Below are positions 45,961 to 55,940 of a stretch of DNA of 64,000 bases, one piece after another. The notes below the pieces were generated by a model. That model was not told the origin of the DNA. It searched no databases and saw nothing but the letters and a program-made list of their open reading frames with translations. The position numbers were made by a program, and so were the translations under genes. Numbering within the stretch: position 1 is the stretch's first letter; every line of letters starts with the position of its first letter. The stretch covers positions 372,001-436,000 of the forward strand of contig JALIZF010001826.1 in assembly GCA_029948255.1 (NCBI GenBank). Direction: 5' to 3'. The DNA is from Telmatactis stephensoni. Its lineage: Eukaryota > Cnidaria > Anthozoa > Actiniaria > Isophelliidae.

Positions 45961-46237
45961 TCATCTCGGTATTGGGGTGTGGAGGTAACACAATCGCAAA
46001 TCAGGCTATTTTTAGAACAGAATCCCACGGGTCCGCACGCTCACCCTCCCCTTCCCCATCGCTTGATCGTGAAAAGGTGGTAAAATTGCTCCCATAATGC
46101 CTTGCGATCGTAGTGCGCACACCACCTGGGGTTAATCCAACTCGGAGACCACGATTCGTGGTCTTCCGGTTTTAGTGTGCATGTCCGGAAATAGAACTCT
46201 TGGTCTCGTTTATTTTGTTTGCCTTTCTGTTTTGAGA

Positions 46238-46289
46238 TAGCCTCCTACGCGCTAGTAGAGGGTCCCTAAGAGCGGCGCGTAGGAGGCTA
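46238..46289. repeat. Hairpin with perfect 15-bp arms
   Basis: TAGCCTCCTACGCGC (46238-46252) and its exact inverse (46275-46289) with a 22-nt loop. A second small palindrome (AGACCACGA/TCGTGGTCT, 1-nt centre) lies at 46146-46164. Confidence 0.85.
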
Positions 46290-46453
46290 ATGTTTGAGAA
46301 GGTAATTCACGACTTCACAGTTATTAAGAGACAACCAGTCAACTTTGCAAAGTGCAGTACAGATAATACCCTGAGTACCAGAGGCTCGATATTCGCTTTC
46401 ACCCAAGCCGGAGGAGTGAGCTGATGTGAGTATATGAATAAATTATGTTTGAC

Positions 46454-47121
46454 CATTGGTCATGTCCAAATGACAAATTGCCAATTGGTCATGACCATTG
46501 GTCAATGGGGACTGTATTGGACATGTTTGCGACTTCTGACAATCTGGAATGTGTGATTACAGAAACAAATCTATAGCTTCCCCCCGCCACAAGGGGGTTG
46601 CAATTTCCAAGGGTGTGTCAATTATTGACAAAAACGCACAAGCTCTCAGAGGGTCGAATAACCACAGGCACCTGAAAAAAATTAAAATACCAGGGGCATC
46701 TCCAATGAAAATCTCTCTATGGAAGAAAGGATGAATACTTTTTTTTGGAATCACTATATCAACAACAAACTTCAATAACTCCTTACTCATTGGTCATGTC
46801 CAAATGACAAATTGCCAATTGGTCATGACCATTGGTCAATGGGGACTGTATTGGACATGTTTGCGACTTCTGACAATCTGGAATGTGTGATTACAGAAAC
46901 AAATCTATAGCTCCCCCCCCCCCACAAGGGGGTTGCAATTTCCAAGGGTGTGTCAATTATTGACAAAAACGCACAAGCTCTCAGAGGGTCGAATAACCAC
47001 AGGCACCTGAAAAAAATTAAAATACCAGGGGCATCTCCAATGAAAATCTCTCTATGGAAGAAAGGATGAATACTTTTTTTTGGAATCACTATATCAACAA
47101 CAAACTTCAATAACTCCTTAC
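46454..47121. repeat. 334-bp tandem duplication, nearly identical
   Basis: Unit 1 46454-46787 and unit 2 46788-47121 differ by only a few bases (mainly a C-run: CCCCCCGCC against a longer C-run near 46911). The unit begins with a nest of CATTGGTCATG-like palindromes. The identity implies a very recent event or an assembly artefact. Confidence 0.9.
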
Positions 47122-47206
47122 TCAAAGTTTTGGAATCTCTGCTCACAGCACTTCACTTTCTATTAGAAACTGCTACTAAATAATATTTACAAGGGCCTTA
47201 GGAATA

Positions 47207-47446
47207 CACAATGTAAACTAAACCAGATAAATTTTTGTCAAACCATCGATTTTTACAGCCAAATTGAGCTGTATTTTCACGCTATAAAATCTAGAGCGCG
47301 AGCGATAACATTCCAATTTCCGCGTCATTGCAAATGGAGATGTTATTGCTCTCGCTCTAGATTTATATGGCATGAAAATACAGCTCAGTTTGGCTGTAAA
47401 AAATCGTTGGTTTGACAAAAATTTATCTGGTTCCGTTTACATTGTG
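47207..47446. mobile_element. 240-bp foldback MITE with TA duplication
   Basis: Arms of about 108 bp, starting CACAATGTAAAC and ending GTTTACATTGTG, are inverse copies around a loop of about 25 bp. TA flanks both ends (47205-47206, 47447-47448), as for Tc1/mariner-type MITEs. No coding capacity. Confidence 0.8.
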
Positions 47447-47539
47447 TATTTATTGTAATTTGTCTTTCTTTTCTGCAATGCCATTTATGTAACATGGAAT
47501 GCAAATAAATGAATTTTGATTCACTGATTACCCATCTTT

Positions 47540-47740
47540 ACCAAATGCGCAGATGTGCAAAAATGCCAAAAAAACATGGGCAGATGTTGCCCGACCCACC
47601 CAAAATGGCGTGCGCAGATGATGCCCGACCCAGCCAATACAGCGTGCGCATGCACAAATGTGCAACAATGCCAATAAACCTGCACATATGTTGCCCGACC
47701 CACCAAAAACAGCATGCGCATGCGCTATTGTACCCAGGTT
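47540..47740. repeat. Degenerate GC-rich tandem repeats
   Basis: TTGCCCGACCCACC or ATGCCCGACCCAGCC followed by AGCGTGCGCA-like blocks recurs three times at about 60-100 bp spacing, with AAATGCCAA-type interludes. Overlapping frames on both strands here are by-products. Confidence 0.65.
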
Positions 47741-48035
47741 CACGCTATGGTTTCCAGATTCGCACTATGGTCCTAGGTTAGCTATTTCAAGAAAGTTTGT
47801 CGTTAAAAGCCCTACGCGCCCAGACCAAAAAGGAGCATGGGAGGTAAAAATATTCCGTTATTTGTGACCTTTCTCAGTTTTCAAAATATATTTTTCTGCA
47901 GAATTTCATGATACAAGAATCTAAAAACATGCCACACAAAAAGTTAAACCAGTGTCTTGTTTCTTACATATTCGACATCTACAGTCTCGACCGCGGAATA
48001 AGAGAGCATGAGTCATGACTTTATCGTATGTGGTT

Positions 48036-48051
48036 GGCTCTGAAAAGAGCC
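48036..48051 (-). terminator. Histone-type mRNA 3' stem-loop
   Basis: Minus strand reads GGCTCTTTTCAGAGCC: 6-bp stem and TTTC loop, the exact metazoan replication-dependent histone 3' consensus, followed by AACCACA. It begins 29 nt after the stop codon of the chromodomain reading frame, the usual spacing in histone genes, and no histone coding sequence lies beside it. Seen directly; that it is used for 3'-end formation is inference. Confidence 0.75.
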
Positions 48052-48080
48052 GTTGTTCGATCCTGAGCTCATCGATCAGT

Positions 48081-48621
48081 TCAGCGTATTTTCTTGGTGT
48101 GATGCCTATATCGATGTGTTATATATGACTCGGTAATGTCATATTTCTTGCCACAACACTGCATCTCGAAACCTGGATGCTGTTTAAAAAAAGCCAGCAC
48201 ATAGTTCCTCCATGAGAAATCATTTGTATCCTTCTTGTCGAACTGTCCAATTTTTGTTCTCGCTTTCTCTGAGAATTGTTTCGAATTCTCTTCCCGCTTG
48301 CTGATCTCCTCGACTAACTTGTCTTGGAGACTGGTTGCATCCGTGGTCTTCTTCTGTCTTCTTGTGTCCTCCTCCATAGCACTCGCCGCTGACTGTCGTC
48401 AGACTTCTCGTCAGCTTCCTCTTCTTCCGGCGGTTGTCGAAGGCTGCTACCATCTCTGGTGGCAAGTGTTTGACTGGTTCCCAAGTGTTGTCATCTTCAG
48501 TATATCCAACCCATGAAACGAGCATCTCTACTCTTCCTTTTCTCTTTCTTTTCTTTAGGATCTCTTTGACGTAAAATATTCCTTGTAGTATTTCTGGCTC
48601 TGGCGCCTTCCGTTTTGACAT
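48081..48621 (-). CDS. Intronless chromodomain protein with one frame shift
   Basis: Starts MSKRKAPEPEILQGIF at 48621. The chromodomain is YVKEILKKRKRKGRVEMLVS then WVGYTEDDNTWEPVKHLP, with the aromatic-cage positions Y, W and W present, so methyl-lysine binding is plausible. After RRKKRKLTRS the frame has to change once (between about 48411 and 48365) to reach MEEDTRRQKKTTDATSL, a charged coiled-coil part, and the end FSWRNYVLAFFKQHPGFEM..CCGKKYDITESYITHRYRHH, stop at 48081. The shift is either a mutation, an assembly error or a programmed shift. No introns; a histone stem-loop lies 29 nt downstream. The chromodomain may derive from a retroelement or Polinton integrase. Confidence 0.55.
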
Positions 48622-48649
48622 CTTGGCGGTTGTGATTAAACGGCGTCCG

Positions 48650-48794
48650 TCCCTGCCCTTTTAACCACTCCTGCGGATCGGAATCAATGCGTTTTGATTG
48701 GTTGTTCACAAGAGCCAATCAAAAGGCGAGATTAATCTACGTGAACAAAGGGTAATTGGCTTCTAATTGGCTCTCGTGAACAACCAATCAAAAC
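48650..48794. promoter_or_regulatory. CCAAT-rich inverted-repeat promoter of the chromodomain gene
   Basis: A 26-bp inverted repeat (48691-48716 and 48769-48794, one mismatch), with GATTGG/CCAATC in each arm, plus two more ATTGG boxes between the arms, stands 70-170 bp upstream of the start codon. A TATA-like TTAAAAGG (minus strand) lies about 40 bp before the ATG. The layout is like compact, possibly bidirectional, histone promoters; no gene was found on the plus side. Confidence 0.5.
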
Positions 48795-49159
48795 TGGAGG
48801 GATGATGTGAAGAAAAAAATATCAGAAGTTTTATGCTAACTTTTATCAATTTTGATCATTTTTTGTGATAGGATGACCTTGTATTTTGAAACGTGAAACA
48901 ACGTGCAAAATTCTGCACGCTTCAAGGATGAACGCAAAAATAAATCCTTACAGGGAAATATCGGGTTTTAAGTTAGTCGAGAAACACCTTTTTTTCAATT
49001 AACAAATGTTAAAATACAGTTTTTCGGTTGTAATGTTTACCGGTCAACATTATAATGTTTCCCGTTGCCAGTAGCAACCTCGAGACACTGACATTTCTTC
49101 ACGCGCGCGCGCCACTATTTCAACCAATCAGAGCACGAGTTGACATCTGGTATATAACA
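48795..49159. other. No gene supported
   Basis: AT-rich, with a CG-dinucleotide-rich run (CACGCGCGCGCGCC) at 49101-49114 and a CCAATCAGAG box at 49124 just before the RecQ-like fragment. Confidence 0.5.
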
Positions 49160-49390
49160 ATGCTAGTTATATCTCCTCTACTAGTGCTGATGGAAGATCA
49201 AGTAAGCTTTTTATTGAAGCACAATGTTACAGCGGCAAATGTTTCTGCTGAACAGGATGAAAAAGTGCTTAGAAACATCGAACTTGGCAAATATAGACTT
49301 GTTTAACCTGTCTCCGGAGTCGATGCTTTCAGTTGAAGCGATGGCGGTCGATGCTTCGCAGTATCGAGAAAGCTCGTTGTATTTATAGCT
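49160..49390 (+). pseudogene. RecQ-like helicase fragment
   Basis: MLVISPLLVLMEDQVSFLLK, TAANVSAEQDEKVLRNIELG and KYRLV are RecQ-type motif Ia and following sequence; after a frameshift near 49305, SPESMLSVEAMA and YRESSLYL continue. The Walker A part and the rest of the helicase are missing. It is unrelated in extent to the fragment at 58.7 kb (only motif Ia overlaps). Confidence 0.6.
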
Positions 49391-49489
49391 ACAGACAATC
49401 ATCGACTTATTTTTTTAAATCACAAGCTAAAGCTTTAATTTCAGTGTCTTGTTTGTATTTTTCGAGCTCCCTTTGACAGCTGTGGCAAA

Positions 49490-49935
49490 AATGAAAACTC
49501 GTGCAGAACCGGAGAACCTTCCTGATTGAATTTGGGGGTGTTTTGAACTAATCCTATCCATGAGTTCACATTCCATGCGTTCACGCTAGAAACCCGTGCA
49601 GAACCGGAGAACCTTCCTGGAAAGTTAGGGAAGATGTCTTGATTGAATTTGGGGGTGTTTTGAACTAATCCTATCCATGAGTTCACGCTAGAAACTCGTG
49701 CAGAACCGGAGGAACTTCCTGGAAAGTCAGGGAAGATGTTTTGATTGAATATTTCACAGGGATCCTGCAACTGCTGGGGCTGCCACTTTGTATGTAATTT
49801 AGGGTTGTTTTTAACTAATCCTATCCATGAGTTCACACTAGAAACTCGTGCAGAACCGGAAAAACTTCCTGGAAAGTCAGGGACGATGTTTTGATTGAAT
49901 TTGGGGGTGTTTTGAACTAATCCTATCCATGAGGC
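49490..49935. repeat. About 100-150 bp tandem repeats x4
   Basis: Blocks with TTGGGGGTGTTTTGAACTAA then TCCTATCCATGAG, ACTCGTGCAGAACCGGA and TTCCTGGAAAGT recur at about 49530, 49645, 49800 and 49900 with unequal spacers. On the minus strand they give repeated MNSWIGLVQNTPKFNQ, probably incidental. Confidence 0.8.
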
Positions 49936-50511
49936 GATTCTTCCGGAGTAACCAGCTCAGTTGGTGGAGTTGGTGGAGTCGGAGGTTCGCCAGCCATAAT
50001 TGAGAGTTTTCAGCAACTGCGAAAGTGGCTCGTCGAAGCACTCGACATAATGCATGTGAGAGAGGTTGATACTTCAACGTAGGTTAAGGTATTAGAATCG
50101 GCTAATTTTCATACCTCTCAAAATTTTTCAAACTTCACATGTGAATTGCTAATGCTATCTAATTTTCAAAACTTAATTTAAATTTTCGAAACCTCCTTTT
50201 AGAACGAAAGAAAATTACCTTTTAAAATGGCCATTTTCAGCTAAAAATCAATAACTAACAGGATTAAGCCAAAGGTCAACCGGGGAGAATGGTCACACTA
50301 CGAAGTAGATTTACTGATTATTCCACAAAACTATGAAGTATTATCACTTTTTATTAGCCAATGATACTAAGAATTGACATCTTTTGTGAAACGTTTTACA
50401 ACTTTAAGTAACCACAAAATGTATTTTTGATACCCGTTGCAACTGTGGAATGTTGATGTTGTTTATGAAATTGTTAGGTGATCAGGTTACATATTAACCC
50501 TAAGGTTACAT

Positions 50512-50953
50512 ATCACCCCTAGCCAGGAACTTCATAAATAATTTCTTTGTGAATGGCAAATCTGCTTTCTTAAATATTTCTTGATACACACATTTCCCTT
50601 TAGAGAAATTAAGCATTCAAAATTAGAAAATGCAAATGAGATGACGTCAAACCAGGAATTTGATGCCTCATTTTGTTTCAAATTTTCAAACAGGTGCATA
50701 AGGGTAAGGAGTAAATATGTCCATAGTGTGTAGTTTAGCACAGAAAACCTTTTCCAAAAGGTAAAATTGTAATAATTGCTTATAGTCATGTTTTGTATAT
50801 TTAATAATTCCTGGGTTGACGTCATCTCATTTGCATTTTTCATTTCGAATGCTTAATTTCTCTGAAGGGAAATGTATATATCACGAAATATTTAACAAGG
50901 CAGATTTTCCATTCACAAAGAAGTGATTTATGAAGTTCCTGGCTAGGGGTGAT
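50512..50953. mobile_element. Foldback element, arms about 149 bp
   Basis: Left arm 50512-50660 and right arm 50806-50953 are about 88% identical in inverse, starting ATCACCCCTAGCCAGGAACT, and contain ATGCAAATGAGATGACGTCA, i.e. an octamer next to a CRE-like TGACGTCA in each arm. Loop of 145 bp. A similar arm motif occurs at 60506 and 60654. Confidence 0.8.
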
Positions 50954-51149
50954 AAAGACTTTAACTTTCAAAAGATTAAGGTTTATTTACACAGGGCTGA
51001 TTATTTTTTTGAAATAACTCGCTTTGTAAAAAAGTTTTTAATTTGCTTTTCTTATAAAATGAAAGATTATACCCTAATTAACCTTACAGCACGTTTTCTA
51101 TAAATTAGTAATTTGAAGCAATTTTGTGTCCCGTGTATCCTTAAGGTTC
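50954..51149. other. No gene supported
   Basis: AT-rich bases ending with the inverted GGATACACGGGACACAA end at 51124-51144. Confidence 0.5.
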
Positions 51150-51580
51150 TTTTGCACTTTACTCAGTCTTTGATCTTGTTGGATTTGAATTCTAAGTGGC
51201 TGATGTTTCCGTTTAGTTTGCAGTAATGGTGGTCTGTTAGGTGTGGGTGGTGTTGGAGGAGTGCTTTGATGATGATAACAAGGAGAAGGCTCTGGTCATC
51301 CAGGAGGACTGTAGTATTCTTGGTTCCAGTCTTGGCGGTCAAGGTCTTTGTCCTCCTCGTCATCATCAGATTTGTCACTGTCTTCCCAAATTGTTCTCAT
51401 CGGTCTGGGTGATGGTGGCGATGTGGCTCTGTAGTTGCTGGGTCTCGATTTTTCTTTATTATTATTGGAGTTTTGAGGCTTGACTTCCATGCAATTGCAT
51501 TTGTGGAAGAAGCATTTTCTTCTCATAATGGTGATTACCTCATCATCTTGATCGTCTTTAGTCCGGTTAGTTACTTCCAC
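51150..51580 (-). pseudogene. Unknown acidic/proline-rich protein, one frame change
   Basis: From 51580: MEVTNRTKDDQDDEVITIMR, CFFHKCNCMEVKPQ, RATSPPSPRPMRTIWEDSDK and DDDEEDKDLDRQDWNQEYYS; after a frame change near 51290, STPPTPPTPNRPPLLQTKRK and LRIQIQQDQRLSKVQKNL continue to about 51150. Composition is protein-like through both parts, so one indel or an intron probably separates them. Family not recognised. Confidence 0.35.
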
Positions 51581-51589
51581 TTTTCATTC

Positions 51590-52479
51590 AGTCATGACTA
51601 AAAAAAAGGTGAGACTAAAAAAAAGGTGAACATTTTTTTTAATTAATTTAAAAAAAGGAGAATGATAATATGAAAATTTTGCACTTGTGGTTAACTTTTT
51701 ATCTGTGTATGGGTAAGTGCCAAAGTAAGATTTTGATTAGTATTACTAGCTGAATAAGTTACTTAAGTTAGTTAAGTGTACTTCTGAAAAGTTGAGCTCC
51801 AACTGGTGATGAATTAGAGATGGTGGTCATATTTGTACATGGTCGAAAAAGGAAATGGACATGGTCGAAAAAAGAAATGGACCTCGGGGATACCCCCCTC
51901 CCCCATGTTCAAATTGGGTTGTATTTTGGTATGAAATAGAAGGAGATATAGGGGTATCCCCCTCCCTAGGTTTTGATTGGTTGATGGGATTGGGTCTGTA
52001 TTGTTATAAATAGAAGTGAAGAGACAGACTATTCAGAATTATCAGCTCCAGTTTGGTCGGGCTTTACTCTTGCGACATTTTAATGTGTTGTTGGTACCTA
52101 GAAGAAATATTTGTCTTTGAAAAAGACCTCAAGCAGATAGTCAGTGTGAGTGTTGTCGGTGTTTTTTGTGTGTTGCTGCTACTCCCGTGTTCAAGCAATG
52201 CCACAAACGAGAAGAGAAGCCTTGCGATCTTCACGATTTTATCAATGTGACCTGGGTAGAAGGAGCAGGACTTTTAATGGGACTTTATCCCGACACGTTT
52301 GCTTTTTGTGTACACGATGTGTAGCATCGGTAATGGTTCACTGGGGATGGGGTGCCATGAAGTGTTTGCCTACAAAGCAAGGAGGGCATGCTTTTAGAGT
52401 TGGTACTGGGATTGAATCGCAATTTTACACAATCAAAGGTGATCAAAGATTAAATTTATTTAAGAATAAATAAAAATCG
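51590..52479. promoter_or_regulatory. Candidate plus-strand core promoter and leader
   Basis: GATTGGTTGATGGGATTGGG (51976) is followed by TTATAAATAG (TATA box, about 52003) and a possible start about 25-30 bp later (ACTATTCAGAATT). A 21-bp unit (GGTCGAAAAAGGAAATGGAC) is repeated twice at 51840-51881, and GGGGATACCCC/GGGGTATCCCC inverted motifs occur at 51889 and 51948. Frames downstream (52053-52473) show no known domain. Confidence 0.35.
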
Positions 52480-53045
52480 TATTTCGTGACTGCTTCCTCA
52501 ATGTTTTTGTACAATGGTAGGCTGGTGGTTGGATGAGAGGCTCGATCTTTTCAGACGAATTGCACCATCTCTCAACCAGTGACTGTTTTCTTGATGTTTT
52601 TGTACAATGGCAGGCTGGTGGTTGGATCAGATGCTTGATCTTTTCAGATGAATGGCACCATCTTCCAACCAGTGACTGTTTCCTCGATGTTTTTGTACAA
52701 TGGTAGGCTGGTGGTTGGATCAGATGCTTGATATTTTCAGACGAATGGCACCATCTCCCAACCAGTGGCCGTTTTCTTGATGTTTTTGTAGAATGGCAGG
52801 CTGCTGGTTGGATCAGATGCTTGATCTTTTCAGACGAATGGCACCATCTCCAACCAGTGACTGTTTCCTTGATGTTTTTGTACAATTGCAAGCTGGTGGT
52901 TGGATCAGATCCTTGATCTTTTCAGACTAATGGCACCATCTCCCAACCAGTGACTGTTTCCTTGATGTTTTTGTAGAATGGCAGGCTGGTGGTTGGATCA
53001 GATGCTCCATCTTTGGACGAATGGCACCATCTCCCAACCAGCAGG
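52480..53045. repeat. 93-bp minisatellite, about 6 units
   Basis: Head-to-tail units containing CTTGATGTTTTTGTACAATG, GCAGGCTGGTGGTTGGATCA, and AATGGCACCATCTCCCAACC. The period is a multiple of three, and the minus strand stays open through five units (repeat WCHSSEKIKHLIQPPACHCT). The open frame continues past the array (53225-52998) into unique sequence, so a coding repeat is possible but not shown. Confidence 0.85.
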
Positions 53046-53474
53046 CACAAGTAACTGGCGTGGGTCTTGGTAAAGCACAATAGCTTGACATGTCACATTG
53101 ATCATGTTGTCGCGTTGTTTATGTGTGCGTTGATCTGCTGGTATTCTTGCCCACCATCCCACAAGGTACAACATACATGGCATGGCTTGAGAAGTAGAAT
53201 GCGACGTGCATTGATGTACAGCCATGAGGTAGAAAAGGTGATTCAGAAATGTGTAATTTCACTCTACGGACATGTTGATTATAATAGGAACACTAAACTA
53301 AAAGAAACAGGTGCTCTCACCACTCGGCCATTCCATCCTAGGTGTTGGTAATCATTAAACAATACAACTATGTGAAGGATGAAAACATCAAATATAGTCA
53401 GGTTTAAACGCTTGGCCAGATTTTTGCATCAGAGGCGACCATCTAGGCGACCACCCTTTCAATTTTTAGTTACA
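53046..53474. other. Unrecognised frames on both strands
   Basis: A minus frame (53225-52998, YLVGWWARIPADQRTHKQRD) leads into the minisatellite. No domain, start or splice evidence. Confidence 0.35.
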
Positions 53475-53690
53475 TTAATGTTGGTGCTTGAAGTTGAATG
53501 TTGGCTCGTAAAGTTCAAAGTAGAGAGCTAAACTTTAATGTTGTCGTGTAAAGTTGAACGTTGATCAACAAGGTTTTGAAAGTTGAGAGCTAAACTTCAA
53601 TGTTGTTGCGTGAAGTTGAATGTTGATCAAGGTTTTGAAAGTTGAGAGCTAAACTTCAACATTGATTCATGAAGTCATAGCATAGTACAG
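53475..53690. repeat. About 60-bp tandem repeat x3-4
   Basis: Units with GTTGAAGTTGAATGTTG-like, AAAGTTGAGAGCTAAACTTC and TTGATCAACAAGGTTTTG blocks recur at about 53480, 53545, 53600 and 53645. Confidence 0.8.
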
Positions 53691-54485
53691 GGAAAATCAT
53701 TTTCTGACCTTCCGAATGATCGGTTTGCCCATGTAATTTCCTCTATATATACCATGTTTGGACATTAATCAAGTATTATAATAAACTATACAGTTTTGTT
53801 CTATATATGCAAATCAATGGACTGTGAACTATTGTTATTAGTATTGAATGAATTTAGAAATAGAGTAAAACAATTTTAGTGATACATTATAGCTTCAACG
53901 ATAAATAAAGTCTTGGGAATTGAACAAGCGATGAAGCTGAACAGTGTCATCCTCTAATACCATTCCAAGACCATTCCAAGGGAACTTAGCGTTTGGCCTA
54001 TCAGCTGTTTTATGCACTATGATCATCATAATGTTTGCAAAAAAAAGTTACCATCCGGTTGTAGTTTTTGATCTTTGGACCAAAAGAGGAAAAGATTGCA
54101 TCTGAAACACCAAAGGCTCATATCTTGCATGACTTGCTCCTGAACGTTACATGCATTACCCATTTGTTGCAAACCTTTTCTACCTGTTTACGTTTGACAT
54201 TTCTTGTAATATCAGAGTGCAGAAACTGAAAAACTTCAATTTCTCATTGTATGTAAATACTGCTGTACCCACATTGCTGTGGGTAAAGCAGCTGGGAGTC
54301 CACTAATTTTGAAATGTTCAGATTCAATGGAATGGTGCTGAAGAAAATCAATTGAAAATACAGGGATTATTCTGGTATTAGAAGAGTGCTCTCTGGCTGT
54401 GAGACGTTTCTTGCAGTTCCATATCTAAAAGAAAACAGGCAACACAGCAACATGTTCTGGAGAAAAAAGATGCCCATTCAAAACA
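53691..54485. other. No gene supported
   Basis: AT-rich sequence with short frames only. Confidence 0.5.
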
Positions 54486-54489
54486 GAGT

Positions 54490-55430
54490 GCTTGAGCTGT
54501 TTGTGGAGAGGCTTATTGAGCTGGGTACCAAATCCAGGAGGACGTTGAGAGATATAGGCCTGTAATTAGTTACATCATTTTTGTTAAGCCTTTTATAAAC
54601 ACAGGGGAAACATGCAGTTTTTAAAATCCTCTGGTACCTCCCCAGATTCATATAATCTCTTATAGATTTTGCAAAGAATTGACGCTATGGTTGTTGATAG
54701 GTCTTTAGGATCCTGGGACCAATGCCATCTGGACCTGGGGTTTTATGGATCTGGAGATTTTGGAGCAATTTCAAAACACCAGCTGTAGATATGTTTATGT
54801 CTGGTATACTTGGGCGTGGCGAAGTAGATGGCAAGAGATCTTGAGGTAAAGGTCTTTCTCTGATAAAGACAGATTGGAATTGTGTTTAGATAGTTGGCGG
54901 GAGCAGTCACTTTTCTCCATTTATATTCAAGGAAGGAAATCCAGTTGTGTCAGAACGACAGTGCTTAATAAAGGACAAGAATCGTTTCAGGCATGATTTT
55001 TTTTTGCTATTCTCCATTGGTGTAATTATTGACTCAACATAGTCCCAATATGCTTAACTTGTCTCATGTTGAGTTGCTCTCTTTGTTTCTCTATTTTTTT
55101 ACTGATCATGGAGAATTCGTTTCCCTCAGAGGTATGAAGTTTCAACAAAGTGTTCATTTTGTGATACGGTTTGTCCTTTTTCTTTATCAATTTCTTGATA
55201 TGGATTGTTATCGATGGGAGGTTATCTTTAGACTTGCATCTTTTAATAGGGATATGTTCTTTTATTTGCCTGTGAATAGCTATTTTCAATCTTGCCCAGA
55301 GTTCATTTGCAAATAAACCATTCCTTATATCACATAGCATGGAACTTATATAAGAAAAATCTTTTGCAAAGGAATCCCAACTTGCTTTGTTGTACAGTGG
55401 AATTTCTGGTTCATGATAACTGGTCACAAA
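54490..55430 (-). pseudogene. Non-LTR retrotransposon fragment (EN-RT linker and start of RT)
   Basis: The minus strand reads EIPLYNKASWDSFAKDFSYI, LPSITIHIKKLIKKKDKPY (55427-55026), then, after breaks, HKTPGPDGIGPRILKDLS (about 54760-54700) and ILCKIYKRLYESGEVPEDFK (about 54690-54620), the first RT motifs. Everything downstream of the first RT block is missing. CR1/L2/Jockey-like. Confidence 0.7.
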
Positions 55431-55629
55431 ATTGCTCTATATGATATAATAGCTGATATTACTTCTAGTAACATCTAGTCGGTAAATGGCAAGTCATGGC
55501 AGTATGTGGTAAGATATAAAAAGGTAATGAACCTTGTACATAACCTAGGAAGCTGACGCTGCACTCATTTTACCCCCTCCCTCCATCAGTACTCTGTTTT
55601 AAGGTGGCTTGACCCACTTCCAATGTATC

Positions 55630-55940
55630 TTGTGAAAAGGTTAGCAAGAGTTCAGCTTGCTGACACAGCTTTTGTAACCAACAGATTCACTAGAGAAGAC
55701 ATCATCAAGCTTAGCTGGCTACCCATCCTGGGCATCGACAGTATAGCATACTACACCTGGCATATAATGCACAGTACAACATTGAATCATTGAATGGCCA
55801 AGTTAACTACCACTACCACATCCCAGTCAGGACACTTCGGTCATCTGACTGAGTACAACTTCAAGTACCTTTAGCATCTGGTACATTTCAAGATGCCTGT
55901 GCTACTCTCTTCAATACTTTACCAAAAGATGTAAGGATAT
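55630..55940 (+). pseudogene. Non-LTR retrotransposon C-terminal fragment (plus strand)
   Basis: The plus strand reads RLARVQLADTAFVTNRFTRE, DIIKLSWLPILGIDSIAYYT and, after a stop, GTFQDACATLFNTLPKDV-like blocks in shifted frames. This is the pattern of the region after the RT domain in CR1/L2-like elements. Confidence 0.6.

Larger units (their letters stand above)
44936..51144. mobile_element. Candidate TTAA-flanked transposon shell (inverted 17-bp ends)
   Basis: TTAA followed by GGATACACGGGACACAA at 44936-44956 is repeated in perfect inverse at 51124-51144. The 21-bp match with TTAA outermost is what a piggyBac or Kolobok-type element would leave. The 6.2 kb between holds a chromodomain gene, duplications and a RecQ fragment, but no transposase, so the ends may instead belong to two separate small insertions. 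Confidence 0.4.

Noticed and set aside
46557..47146. Pair of minus-strand ORFs (KELLKFVVDIVIPKKSIHPF)
   Set aside because: Both are by-products of the tandem duplication; no domain, and the near-identical frame reflects DNA identity and not selection.
47509..47867. Overlapping ORFs on both strands with Cys/His-rich peptides
   Set aside because: They arise from GC-rich degenerate tandem repeats; several frames are open at once.
48001..48080. Histone gene next to the stem-loop
   Set aside because: No histone H1, H2A, H2B, H3 or H4 reading frame could be recognised on either strand within about 1 kb of the stem-loop.
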